Origin: Bemisia tabaci
Lineage: Eukaryota > Arthropoda > Insecta > Hemiptera > Aleyrodidae
DNA length: 64,000 nt
Assembly (NCBI RefSeq): GCF_918797505.1
Contig: NC_092795.1
Span: forward strand, 60,486,916 to 60,550,915
Direction of reading: 5' to 3'
Both the position numbers and the translations under genes were made by a program. Under the pieces are notes generated by a model, which was not told the DNA's origin, made no database searches, and saw nothing but the letters and a program-made list of their open reading frames with translations. Below, one piece after another: positions 45,177 through 55,586 of the stretch; position 1 is the first letter of the stretch; every line of letters begins with the position of its first letter.

Positions 45177-46054
45177 AAAGATTGGTAGAATTTACCATTC
45201 CTTCACACTGTATTTTGCACAGCGTGAATTTAAAGTCGATTCTGCCAGAAGAATGGTTACCTGTACCAGTAAATTCAGGCCCGCCACAAGGGGGGGGGGG
45301 ATACTGGGTCCTTGGTACCGGGGCCCGGGCCCTGGAGGGGCCCGTGACGCAGGTGACAAACCACTACGAATTCATGTGTAACCCTTGTCTCGTAGGGAAA
45401 AGTGAAAAAATTACCCTAAAAATTCCGCAAAAGGTGAATAAAGTTTCAAAAACACGCTAGGGCACTATAAAATTTTTCTTACTTTTTTAGAGATTTTCAA
45501 GATTTTGAGTATATGTAGAATGATATTTTTAGTAACTGCGTTTCATTTTCTTCCGTTGTCGGATGCTAAGAGGCTCCTTTCTGGGCATCCTCGACTTCAA
45601 TGGCTTAACTCCCTTGCCATAGACGTACGAAAGGGGAGTCCAGGGGGCCCGGCTTCTCATAGAATTGAAAATTATCATCTGCCCCCTCAAAAAAAAAATT
45701 ATAGATGTTTTGAATGCAACAATTCGAAAGTTTTTGGTGCTGAAAGTAAACAAAAAGGCGAAATTATTCTGCAGAAATTGATGGAAAATCTCCATCATAA
45801 GAGCTTCATAATGCGTCCAAATAGATTTAAAATTTCAAAAATTTCCCGGGGGAGGCTCCCCGGACACCCCCCCCCCCCCCCCTGTGCTAGGGGCCCGGGC
45901 CAGAAGATTGGTACCAGGGCCCGAGATGGGATGTGGCGGGCCTGCCAGTAAATGGTAACTTTTACCCTTCTTCTGGCAGAATTGACTCTGAATTGACGCT
46001 GTGTGAAAAACAGCATGAAGGAATGGTAGATTCTACCAATCTTTTTTCTCAGTG
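45177..46054. mobile_element. Foldback element J with poly-G arms
   Basis: Starts CACCGAGAAAAAAGATTGGT and ends ACCAATCTTTTTTCTCAGTG. The arms extend over about 200 bases, including GGCCCGCCACA(A/T) and GGGCCCGGGCCC words and a run of 12 Gs at 45287-45300 on the left, matched by a C run at 45866-45880 on the right. About 880 bases in all. Open frames inside follow the arms and are not considered genes. Ends resemble families A and I. Confidence 0.85.
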
Positions 46055-46059
46055 CAGTT

Positions 46060-46830
46060 TCCTTGAAGAAATTTGATAAATAAACGAGTGGCGAATACCA
46101 ACGTCGCAGTCGGAGGAATGCATTTTCCAAGCCTCTCCATTATTTTCTACGCTAAATTCACCGTGCCAAAATCAACACAAAATTTGTGTGGGTTTGTGGC
46201 TCACTTCCAATTTAAACCAAAAGTAACACAAGAACACAAATATTTTTATCAGTGCACCTTCTGATTAACGATTTTTCTACTTTCCCAGCGATCCATGTGA
46301 GCGATGTATTGACGTAAACTGTGGTATTTTAAGTGCATCATCGATTAAGGTGTTTCAATATTTTCCTTCTACTTTCATTTTCCGACGTTAAACCGACAAA
46401 AACTTTAAGAGGCGAAGAAAAATCAAACGAAGCCGCGCTAAATTTCAAAAAGTCGGAGTTTCCATCGGTGGATGATAAATACTCACGACACAAAAATGAA
46501 AAAACGCAAAATTAGCACCCGTGTTCGCGAGTGAAATAGCCAGTCTAAAGTTTCAGTCCACACCGTTGCAGAACTGTATTTCTTCAGTTTCATCCTTTCA
46601 TAAATTGTTATGAAAAAGGAAGAAATGCATTAAGTTTACTGGAAGTTAAAGACGTCAACTCTCCACGTTACTTGAAAACCATTCCTGTGCTAATTTGAAA
46701 TGTTTTCCTTGTTTTTTGTCGTCAAAAGCTTCCATTTGACGCTTGGTTCGATAGCCGAAAAGTTAAGGGAAGAGCCTTAAAACAGGGCATCTTTTAGGGA
46801 GGCTCTTTGCCACGTACATGATTTTTTCAT
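46060..46830. other. Stretch without recognisable gene
   Basis: No element ends, repeats or credible exons recognised. Confidence 0.4.
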
Positions 46831-46832
46831 TA

Positions 46833-46991
46833 AGAGAAAAATGACATATATTGCAAGTGATGCAGAAAAAGTGGGAAAAGTTTTACCTTTATTCTTTAAT
46901 GCCAATTAACAATGCCAATAATGTCAATGATGCCTAGGTACAACTTTTTCCACTTTTTCTGCATCACTGGCAATATATATAATTTTTCTTC
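46833..46991. mobile_element. Short palindromic MITE K
   Basis: Left ATATTGCAAGTGATGCAGAA, right TTCTGCATCACTGGCAATAT. The arms of about 55 bases enclose a 40-base AT-rich loop. Only one copy is seen here. Confidence 0.85.
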
Positions 46992-47437
46992 TAATTAATT
47001 AATAAGTGATGTAAAATGCAATCTCTCAATCAAGATTTTTTCCATCACTTTGACTTTTAGAGCGAAAGATGATTCCTGATGGACACCCGTCCTTTAAGTT
47101 AGTGATTTTTCCTGTGAAAATGTGCGACATTTCACAGGATGAGTGCTCATCTCTTTTTCAGGGTGAACATACGTTTGGCAATAGCGCCTGCCCTTCAAAA
47201 GTTTGACCTTGTAGTTATTAGAGGGACATGGGACCATCGGGTTCGTGGAGTCGGATCTGAAGGGCTCTCGGGTCCCACGCCTCGAGTGACGTTTTTCACT
47301 CGGATTCGAAGGCTTCAAAGGACTTTCTGCAAAGCGTCACCGCTCTCCAGAGCTGACAGCACGCTCGCAAATCAAACGAGAAATTGCATTGAAAATGCAT
47401 AATGGAGTCGTATTGCTCCGGGGCCGACTGGTGTGAT
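46992..47437. other. Stretch with a small hairpin, no gene
   Basis: CCTGTGAAAATGT and ACATTTCACAGG at 47110-47138 form a near-perfect short hairpin. No gene is seen. Confidence 0.4.
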
Positions 47438-47595
47438 ACTGCGTCGTGCTAAGTAAAAACGCCGTATGAATATCCGCGCGTTGCCAAATTTCATCCAATA
47501 AAACGCGAATTTCCTGCCGCAATAGAGAATTTGCAGGTGTCTGAAATTTGATGAATTTCGTGTTCAAGTGGAGACTACTGAGTGAACTGATCACG
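47438..47595. mobile_element. MITE family B, left-end fragment
   Basis: GCGTCGTGCTAAGTAAAAAC and GCCGTATGAATATCCGCGCG start a B element that breaks off after about 150 bases; the right terminus is missing. Confidence 0.7.
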
Positions 47596-47624
47596 AGGAC
47601 ACCCTTGGTTCATGAATTGAACCA

Positions 47625-47880
47625 TTATTGGAGAAGATACGACAAAATGATCTAATCTGCTAAAATACGTGTGTTTAAATGGGAAATGCCACCGGATGAC
47701 GTCACTAGGCGGTGCACTTTCTCACTTATAAATCTATTTTTATACTATTTCCCATATCAGAAAAAAATCAGAAAAAATAAAAAAAATTATGTGAAATCAG
47801 CTTTAATCACTTTGAGACGAAACAATAAAAAATTTTCATGCGAATTTTCCGCATTCTTCGTTGCCCGGATGAGGGAACGT
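47625..47880 (+). repeat. Dispersed repeat Q, copy 2
   Basis: Same order of words as 24835-25165 (AATACGTGTGTTTAAATGGG, TGACGTCA, CACTTTCTCACTTATAAA, CATATCAGAAAAAAATC). It directly follows a truncated family B end. Confidence 0.6.
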
Positions 47881-47969
47881 GACTCTATTCCAAGGTAGAA
47901 AAATCCACTCAAAAATTTTATTTATAGCAAGAATAAACCTATGCAAATTTTCGTCCGAATTTTTTCTAG

Positions 47970-48030
47970 TTTTGACGTGGGCTCAAAAGAAAAATCGGTG
48001 GAATTATCAGTTGGAAATACGATCCTACTG
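47970..48030 (+). CDS. Candidate 61-nt internal exon
   Basis: On the plus strand a pyrimidine-rich CGAATTTTTTCTAG precedes a 61-base segment that ends at CTG followed by GTAAGTAA, a near-consensus donor. One of three frames is fully open and reads FDVGSKEKSVELSVGNTILL, entered with one base of a split codon and left at a codon boundary. The composition is coding-like. No protein family is recognised and the neighbouring exons are unknown, so this remains a signal-based inference. Confidence 0.35.
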
Positions 48031-48092
48031 GTAAGTAACAATTCAATTTGTGGGGAGAAATTTAGCAGCATTGGAATTTAACGACAAATTGT

Positions 48093-48260
48093 GAGGTTTT
48101 TTTTTAAATTTTTCGAGAACTCCGATACCACTTTATTTTTTGCATTCCAAAAATGTTACAGAAAAATATTCATCACCCTCCATCGATATAAATATTTTAA
48201 CGTTAAGAAAATTGGCATCACTGGAATATGCATACGGCGTTCTCTTAGCGGGGCAGCATT
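48093..48260. mobile_element. MITE family B, right-end fragment
   Basis: Ends GGAATATGCATACGGCGTTC and TCTTAGCGGGGCAGC; the left end is lost or degraded. With the fragment at 47438 it could be the two halves of one old element separated by later insertion, but the interiors do not join cleanly. Confidence 0.6.
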
Positions 48261-48559
48261 ACGTCGTGCTCCGGGGCTCCCCCTGGAAGGTTGTCATAGA
48301 TGGCAAACGTGGGGGCCCTCCTCCGCCGCGGATCGACTAATCAAGCCGTGAAACAAAAGAACGGAGCCTAGTCTGTGAATTAAAGCGGATTATGAATCCG
48401 AAAGGGGGAATCAAGGGAGGAATTGACGGCAGGAAAACTAAGAAAGGGTCCTTTAGGAGGTACATGGTGAGCTTTTGATTCTGGAGAGGTCGAGGGAGGG
48501 GCAGAGGCAGGATGGAAGTGGTGAAGTTATGGGTTTGATAAAAAATCCGCATTATCGTA

Positions 48560-48705
48560 CCGGTAGGTTATATATTTTCTGCCATGCTGACCGAATGACC
48601 GTCAGAGGAATAGATCGTAATCGATACATCAGACAGGTGAGATTGTATCGATATCGATTGGTCCAACATGTAAACATAGCCCCGAAAGTCAATTCAGTTT
48701 GAGGG
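48560..48705 (-). repeat. Single inverted unit of the 16.6-kb repeat
   Basis: On the minus strand ATGTTTACATGTTGGACCAA and TCGATATCGATACAATC match the unit arrayed at 16613-17145. It lacks the GGGAATCTTCC end. Confidence 0.65.
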
Positions 48706-48739
48706 AACGGGTCTATTGTGATTGATTTTTTATTCTTTT

Positions 48740-48967
48740 CACTGGAAAAAAAACACATTTCATCTAGAGTTCAGACTCTAGAAAACGTTGACAAGAAAAA
48801 ATACTCTTGATTCAATCGGATTTTTGCTTGAATCAAAACGAAATCCGCTTAAATTAAGAGGCTTGGTTCTTGCTTTAAGCTAGATTCTGATTGAATCAAG
48901 AGTACTTTTTCTTGTCGATGTTTTTAAGAGTCTGGACTCTAGATCCGATGTGTTTTTTTTTCCAGTG
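48740..48967. mobile_element. MITE family A, copy 4 (TT duplication)
   Basis: Starts CACTGGAAAAAAAACACATT, ends GTGTTTTTTTTTCCAGTG, with TT on both sides. Interior AAATTAAGAGGCTTGGTTCT is shared with the copy at 36922. Confidence 0.92.
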
Positions 48968-49159
48968 TTGAGTAGCAAAGGGCAATGAAAAGTGAAATTG
49001 TTAAGAATTTTCTCATTTTCAGCTTTCAAAAATTAATCTGAAAATTTTTGTTTAAGGTTATGTTCTCTTGTTTTGAAACAAACGATACATCGAACTACTA
49101 TCGAATATGATCCATTGCAGATGTCTGCGGCTGATATTCATTCGTTTTCAATGTGATCC

Positions 49160-49326
49160 AGGGCAGTGCCGATTCTTGAAAGTTGGCATTATTGTTTTTC
49201 CTCCATTTAAATCCATTCAAAATATCGATTTTACGTGTGGTAAGAGGTAACCAAGAATCGATTTTTTTACATGCATTTAAATGGAAGAAAAACTGTTGCC
49301 AATTTTCTGCAAGAATCGCCACTGTT
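49160..49326. mobile_element. MITE family G, copy 4
   Basis: Left CAGTGCCGATTCTTGAAAGT, right TTTCTGCAAGAATCGCCACTG. Inner CCTCCATTTAAATCCATTC / TGCATTTAAATGGAAG arms. The flanks share CAGGG only, so the duplication is blurred. Confidence 0.8.
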
Positions 49327-49553
49327 CAGGGTGAAATCGCCGGACTTCAGAAGCCTGCCCTATGAGTCAAATTAGGACTTCCTCCCTTTATGAAATTATT
49401 TCCAAAAATGCATTTTAAGGAGGAATAGCTCCCCCTCCCCTCCTTGAAGTGCTTAGAAATAAAGCGTCATTCCTGAATTTTAGCAACGGTAATGCACCGT
49501 TTTCACGATTTTGAAAAAACGCGATTTCCTTCAGCGATTTTATAAAACGAAGT

Positions 49554-50527
49554 GGCTATTCGTCGGTACGGTACCGACGGATAAATGGCTATTCGTCGGT
49601 ACCGTACCGATGAATAAATAGCTATTCGTCGGTACCGTACTTTGATTTTAGTACGTAAATTATATTAAAGATATGATTTCTTAATAATATTTTGGTGGAA
49701 GTTAAGAGCTAAAAATTGGGTGAAAGATGGAAAAAAAACCCAACACGAGTTGTAAAGAAATTTTCTCCAAATTTAATTTATGTATTTAATACTCTCACAT
49801 AATACTGAAATGTACTACTCTGTCAAATAAATAATCATAACACTGAAATGTACTTCACTGTCAAATGAATCATCATAATACTGAAATGTACTACTCTGTC
49901 AAAAGAATCGTCAAGAACGCTTCTTTTTTCGGGTGGTGGGGCCTGTAGTTTCATTTGCAGGTGTTTTCTTTCGTTTTCGTTTTTCGGGGGGATTTTCCAC
50001 AGATTGTCAGTCGGCAACGGTGCGATTAAAGGAACAAAGTTGTCTTGCTGGCAGTTTAGGTCGCCCTCGTGAAATGACTTAACTCTTAAATTTTAGCTTC
50101 ATGAAGCTCTCTGCACTGACATTTTCGTCAGATGGAGCAGCAACAGAAACCGAAGATTCGCTAGTGGTGGAATAGCTCTCTGTACTATGATCGTTGTTAG
50201 TTGGGGCAGCAATAGAAACCGAAGATTCGCTGGTGGTGTCAGCCTTTTCTTCTGCTAAGAAAGCTAATGCACATAGCTCACTTTTATTAGTGGTGGGGTT
50301 AAGGTAAAAAAAAGCGCACACTTTATACTTCGATGTATCGAAGTTGAAAGACGTGTCTATTTGCACGCACGTGCTATATGACTGAATGTATACGGACGGA
50401 CCAAGGCTTGACAACACATTTTTATTAATTAATGTCGCCGATGCGGTACCGACGAATAGCCATTTATTCATCGGTACGGTACCGACGAATAGCCATTTAT
50501 CCGTCGGTACCGTACCGACGAATAGCC
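49554..50527. mobile_element. Mutator-like element remnant L
   Basis: Ends GGCTATTCGTCGGTACGGTA and TACCGTACCGACGAATAGCC. Each end is built of two to three subterminal repeats of about 37 bases around the palindrome GTCGGTAC(C/G)GTACCGAC. The 790-bp interior holds minus-strand coding-like sequence. Structure, size and coding remnants suggest a deleted MULE; a clean target duplication could not be fixed. Confidence 0.75.
50079..50420 (-). pseudogene. Coding remnant inside element L
   Basis: The minus-strand frame reads through CVQIDTSFNFDTSKYKVCAF, then FYLNPTTNKSELCALAFLAE and two copies of TTSESSVS(I/V)AAP, stopping at 50079. The ...IDTSF...PLAFAL-like succession faintly recalls the start of a MULE transposase catalytic core, but most of the core is missing. 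Just downstream another frame has RGRPKLPARQL and KRKRKKTP, an AT-hook-like and basic stretch as found at C-termini of DNA-binding proteins. I infer a deleted, frameshifted transposase or captured gene; confidence is low. Confidence 0.35.
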
Positions 50528-50529
50528 TC

Positions 50530-51160
50530 ATCCTTTATAAAAAACGTGAGAAATTCTTCAATTTTCATCATTGTATCGCGGGAAATACGGGATGTTTCCA
50601 GCGGTTTGCTCAAGAGACGAGAAATTACTACAAGATTTTTACGTAAATATCGCGGCCAATACACGCGAATTTTCCAGCGATGTTGAGAAAGCACAAAAAT
50701 GAAACGATTTTTACCTCTCTATCGCCGCAAATTCGCGATTTTGATAACGATGCTAGATATTGCGATATATGCGATAATTTGAGATAAGCGAGGAGCTAAG
50801 ATTTTCTCCATTTTCACATGGTAAACCACATACCTACTCTGGAGTTTGAATAGTTGCGCGCTTGGTTTCTGCTTTCACTTGGGTACATACATAAAAAAAT
50901 TTATAATAATTTCAGTGAATTTTCAAAAAATCCGAAATTTTTCCAGCGGTTGTGATAACACACAAACCACTGCGATTTTCACCTTAATAGCGGTTCCGCA
51001 ATAAAATATAAGAAATAACGCATATTTACATGTCAGTGTTGCATGTTACGCGATATTCTTGGCGATTTTGTAAAACAGCGAGAAATACTACCCAATTTTC
51101 ACGGAAATATGCAAATAAATAAAAAACTTAAGAAGAATCATTTACTCGATTTTTGTCAAC
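50530..51160. other. Stretch without recognisable gene
   Basis: AT-rich with scattered TTTTCCAGCG(A/G) and CGCGATTTT words that also occur at 49500-49550, so an old degenerate repeat probably lies on both sides of element L. Confidence 0.4.
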
Positions 51161-51167
51161 GCCTTAC

Positions 51168-52106
51168 ACGGTTCGTTTCAGAGGAAGGTAAATGAAATTG
51201 TGTTGCCCACTCAAAATTCCTTCGGGATCTTAAAGTAGGATGCTTACACAGTCATTTAAGCCTAAAATGAAAATATTCTGTCGAGCTCTTCGAAGACTCT
51301 TGGTCCCGAGACACTCCGGGGCTTCCGGAGTGATACAGGGTTTTCGAGATACAGGGGATCAAAGTCCCCGATCTTCACTCAATTCAGCAGGTATTTTAAT
51401 GTTCAATTCCGACTATAAATTGATTTCTGATTTAGATATCGAAGCGCATTTTGCGGTGGTTGATTCAGCTAGTGAGGGTTTGTGAAATATGTAGAAAAAT
51501 CCACCACACGTAGCTGAATCAACCACCGCAAAATGCGCTTCGATATCTAAATCAGAAAACAATTTATAGTCGGAATTGAACATTAAAATACCTGCAGAAT
51601 TGAGTGAAAATCGGGGACTTTGATCCCCTGTATCTCGAAAACCCTGTATCACTCCGGAAGCCCCGGAGTGTCTCGGACCAGTGCATTCGATGGTCCGCCC
51701 GAAATGACCCGATAATCATTACCCATGATGGCACAGGTTTTTTCACGCCAAAATTGGGGGAAATGGGCCCAAAACACCCCTAAAATCCAAAAAAGGCCCA
51801 TTTTTCAGTCAATGAAGCTTCGGACCGATTCAGGACCCTGCTCAATCGATTCCTGGTCCAAAAATACGTAGAGTCCATCACACATGTACCATTTTACATA
51901 TGCACAACCCATCGGAATTGAATCATCGATCGTCTTTGAAGGCCATTTTAGCGCCAAAAACACAAAAATCGATTTTATTTTCGAAGAGCTCGACAGAATA
52001 TTTTCATTTTAGGCTTAAATGACTGTGTATGCATCCTACTTCAAGATCCCGAAGGAATTTTGAGTGGGCAACACAATTTCATTTACCTCCCTCTGAAACG
52101 AACCGT
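51168..52106. repeat. Asymmetric large palindrome M
   Basis: Outer arms (51168-51295 and 51977-52106) and inner arms (51300-51478 and 51497-51684) are inverted copies. The left outer and inner arms are contiguous, while on the right about 290 bases (51686-51976) separate them. Key pairs are TTCGAGATACAGGGGATC / GATCCCCTGTATCTCGAA and GAAGCGCATTTTGCGG / CCGCAAAATGCGCTTC. The frames on each strand are mirror images, not genes. Confidence 0.92.
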
Positions 52107-52109
52107 GCT

Positions 52110-52585
52110 TACCTAAGATTCCATGCGAAAACTTTAAGTCGGCTTCTTTTAAATACTTCATCATTGATTCACTTTTTGATATAAACTCAAGCTAAGCATC
52201 CGCCTATTCAATGATTATGAAGCAATCAGTATAACGTAAGACCTATTTTCCACAAGCTTTGGCTCCTACTGCACCGAGTTCTGAACTATCCGTAGGTTAA
52301 CTTACAGCTTTGACTGGACTTCTTTCTAATTTTCGGCGAAAAAAAAGTATTAATATATGGACACGCGCGCTTGAATTTTTCAGAGGTGGCCTCAAAACGA
52401 TTCTGCCGCATTTGTCATTCTTTTAATTAATCCAATTATTTGGAAAATCGACAAGGTCACGATGAAAATCAGTAATAGTTTACTTTATCGGCACAATAGG
52501 CAACGCTGAAATTAAGCCATGTGCAAGAGAGAGAGGGAAGCGCCCTCAATTCAAAGTGTAGAACGCGACGAGAACTGTTCTTAAC
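52110..52585. other. Stretch without recognisable gene
   Basis: No supported feature. Confidence 0.4.
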
Positions 52586-52587
52586 TC

Positions 52588-53286
52588 CTGGATGCAACTA
52601 TTCGGGCCCCATGAATGTCCGTGTTGCATACGCACGGAGTTGAAGGAGTTTTGAGAGTTTCGACTGACCAAGCACTCACTAACTCTACCTGCGACGCGGC
52701 GTTAACAACAGCGGGCTTTACTGCATACTGCGAAAATCCAAATGGCAACACGCTTTCAATTGTTCGTTTTTATTACAATATAATCTGCGAACGAATAGTT
52801 GTATATGGGTGTGGGATGTGAGTATCTTTGGTGCTTCAGTTTTGATATTGCGATGTGCTGAGCGTGATTTGAAGAGCAACTATTCGTGCATTAAGAAATG
52901 GCTTTGGAGTATAAATGAAGAATTGAAGGCACTTATATCAAGTCCGCTCCACTATAAACAAGGCTTTCAGACGTTAGACATGAAACTTTCGGTTAGAACT
53001 GCAAATTTGTATGATAATTTCTTCAAATTATAAATCTACAAATATAATTGAGGGTGCCTCTTGAAAGAAAACTTACTACAAAATCGATGAAATTACTTCG
53101 AAAACCTCTGCGTTCCGTATTAACATCAAAATGAGCTTTTAAAGTTTCCACATTTTCCTCGACTCCTCCCATAGACTCCCTTTACTAAACGCCGCTAGTG
53201 AAGTAGTCAGTGTCTGAAGTCAAAACGCCTTCACTTTCGTGCGTATGCAACACGGACATCCACGGAGCCTGAATAGTTGCATCCAG
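52588..53286. mobile_element. TIR element S with internal unknown ORF
   Basis: Left CTGGATGCAACTATTCGGGC and right GAATAGTTGCATCCAG are inverted. The arms run about 75-110 bases and include TGTCCGTGTTGCATACGCAC. The 500-bp centre contains a short frame (52809-53033) with KSNYSCIKKWLWSINEELKA and FQTLDMKLSVRTANLYDNF, which looks coding but matches nothing I know. Possibly a decayed transposase or captured exon. Confidence 0.75.
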
Positions 53287-53334
53287 ACGTCGTAATGAAA
53301 TTCGTGTAATATCCATTACACTAATTGGACCACA

Positions 53335-53455
53335 TTTTGCAAGAGGAACTATTATTTCTGGCTCATTTTAGAATCAACACATATGCCATTGATTTCCTTG
53401 TGCAGAAAGGTGACTTTATGGAAGAGCCAGAGATAGTGGTTCCTTATTGCATACG
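53335..53455. mobile_element. MITE family D1a, intact copy 3
   Basis: Left ACATTTTGCAAGAGGAACTA, right ATAGTGGTTCCTTATTGCA. It serves as the uninterrupted reference for the split copy at 14 kb (CTCATTTTAGAATCAACACA then TATGCCATTG). Confidence 0.75.
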
Positions 53456-53990
53456 GTTTCCGTTAGTGTCGAAAAACATTCCTGATTGAAACAGGTTGAA
53501 AACTGTAATTCCATCATGTTCCGAAACATTGACATGGCTATGCGCAGCCAGACAAGTGGTGATTTGATTAATGTTTTTATCTTTTTGAAATCCGGAAATC
53601 AACCTCCGAATGAGACGAAAAGACAACCTCAAAAATATACATAATCGTTTCCCCATCGATAGTACAGAACATGAGTTTTAAAACGCGAATTGGTCGCGCG
53701 TATTGTAAGCTGCCGGATAAGAAACAGGCACAGTGCGAATAAATGAAATTTAATGAATGTTCAGCTGATTGAGGAACGCGGAGTACTTATGCCGCACTAT
53801 TCATCATTAAAAAATATGGCCTCACTCGTCATTTCAGCCTTTTAATCAATCTAAACCAATTTCCTTCCCACTCTCTGTTTGAAGATGGACGGCTTGTAAG
53901 TACGATGGAAATATTCGTGCGTTACGGAATATAATTGCATACCCAAATAAATGAAAGCGTTTTAACGCCTGCACATCACTTTGCCTCTAA
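53456..53990. other. Possible 3' flank of the minus-strand gene
   Basis: No exon seen. On the minus strand an ATTAAA hexamer near 53841 could act as a poly(A) signal for the gene ending at 53996, which is speculation. Confidence 0.25.
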
Positions 53991-53995
53991 CAAAT

Positions 53996-54120
53996 TCAAT
54001 TCCATTGCAAGTGTTCACACCTGCAACGACTGGCTAACCTACATTCATTGTTACAAATATTATGGATCGGAAATTCATCGATCCTTGAGTACGAAGGCAT
54101 TGTCCTGATACGATGACACA
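53996..54120 (-). CDS. Candidate terminal exon of a small-exon gene
   Basis: On the minus strand the acceptor GGAAATTATTTTTCAG precedes a 125-base segment that, in the phase required by the upstream exon, stays open for 40 codons (CHRIRTMPSYSRIDEFPIHN, then ICNNECRLASRCRCEHLQWN) and ends at TGA. Six cysteines in 40 residues suggest a secreted, disulfide-containing tail. No family is recognised. The link to the upstream exon is by a 55-base intron with GTATGT...TTTCAG ends. Confidence 0.4.
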
Positions 54121-54175
54121 CTGAAAAATAATTTCCGAATGGAAATACGAAAAAATGAAAACTATGGTTACATAC

Positions 54176-54212
54176 CAGTCAGCAGTGGATCAGCAGCTAG
54201 CAGCAGGCGATT
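54176..54212 (-). CDS. Candidate 37-nt micro-exon
   Basis: Minus strand: TTTCTTTCACTTTTTTCAG, then 37 bases, then GTATGTAACC. Both splice sites are strong. Only one frame is open and reads NRLLLAADPLLT plus one base of the next codon, which with TG from the next exon gives Val. The phase therefore matches both neighbours. Confidence 0.45.
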
Positions 54213-54359
54213 CTGAAAAAAGTGAAAGAATCGTTAAAAGATTCAGAAGTACGATAGCAATATTATTGCGAGGTTATATTGATAAAATATTGTAATGTGA
54301 AAAGGCAGAGCCCGACCGGATTGGAAAGTAGACGTATAGGTGCATCACAAGCGCTGAAT

Positions 54360-54933
54360 GGACCTGTAGACAAGGCACGAGTTATGATATTTTGATACAT
54401 GTTTCCAAATTAAAATTTCACGTAGAAAACGATTCGAAAAACGAAAACTGCGGATTTTTTGTGCCCCTATAGTCAATTCCTTATTGAGATATTCAACGTT
54501 TCTTGACGCGCTTTAATATGAAAAACTGTACTTCATGAAAAAACAATTCTCTACGGGAGTCAAATCGCGGACTAAACGGTTCCGTGAAAGTCTCTGCAGC
54601 ATGCAAATATAACGAGCTTAATCTTAGCACTTCGACTCACTCGTTGCTCGTTGTTAACACTAAGGACAACACAGAATTGAGAAAGAAGAGTTCTCGATTA
54701 GGCAGTCTGCCAATAACGCTGCGTTGTGGGTGTGCGATTTGACTGACGTAAGGTATTGTTTTTCTTGTGACCAGGCAATCCAAATGATTTCCCGTAACCA
54801 ATGTAAAAAGGGTACTTTTTTGGTTATGAGTTGACATAAGTAATTTTCGTTGCGCGAATCCTATTCTATACGTAAAATTTTGGTGAAGAGATGTGTATCA
54901 TAATACTAAAATCTATACCTTGTCTACTGGTCC
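54360..54933. mobile_element. Foldback element R, copy 2, in the putative intron
   Basis: Starts GGACCTGTAGACAAGGCACG, ends ACCTTGTCTACTGGTCC, with AT on each side as at the copy at 33341. It lies wholly inside the 1.37-kb interval between the two micro-exons and would not disturb splicing sites. Confidence 0.88.
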
Positions 54934-55586
54934 ATTTAGGCGAAAAAAAAACTAACTCATGGTGTCTCATTCCCTGAATTTTCTCTGACCTTCAGGAGCT
55001 AATTTTCTGACGAGAATCTGAAATTTCTTCCCACTTTCCCAAGATTTTTTTTAGGGAAAAACTATATAACTCTCCGGAGTTCCTGCAGGGATGGATATCA
55101 AACTTTTTTCATGTTTCAGAAAATTATTTGGCGCTTATTTCATTTCTCAATTCCAAAAACGTTCCTCATGTTTATGTTTTCTGGTCCTTGAGAGCTTCTC
55201 ATTATTATGATGGTTAGAAGATTCAAGAATGTCTGATCTGGGCTTACCCGCATTCTTGGGCACCATCAAAAAATTCGCGACAAAGTCTGATAATTTCCAG
55301 ATCACCCAGAATACTGTTCTTTGAATATTGAGGGTGTGGACTGATACAATTTCAGAAAAAACTATTTTGTAATACCAAAACGATAGAGCTGAGAATTCCT
55401 CTTGATTATGAAAAATGAATACCTGCCATTTTGGTTGGGTTCAGTAAGACAGTTTAATTAGTATTATTTATTTATTTTTAGAAGAAACATGAATAGGTAG
55501 TCAAGTGTTTTTGTGAAGATATCATTCAAAAACAACACTAAATTTTAGATCTTATCAAAGGAAAGAAAAAGTTGCTAAATACGTAC

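Noticed and set aside
44651..45460. 269-codon plus-strand ORF
   Set aside because: It crosses a GC-rich block and then the left arm and poly-G run of foldback J; no family resemblance.
45505..46130. ORFs of 148 and 111 codons on opposite strands
   Set aside because: They lie within the interior and right arm of foldback J and mirror its palindromic composition.
51240..51746. Similar peptides predicted on both strands
   Set aside because: They are the two arms of palindrome M read in opposite directions.
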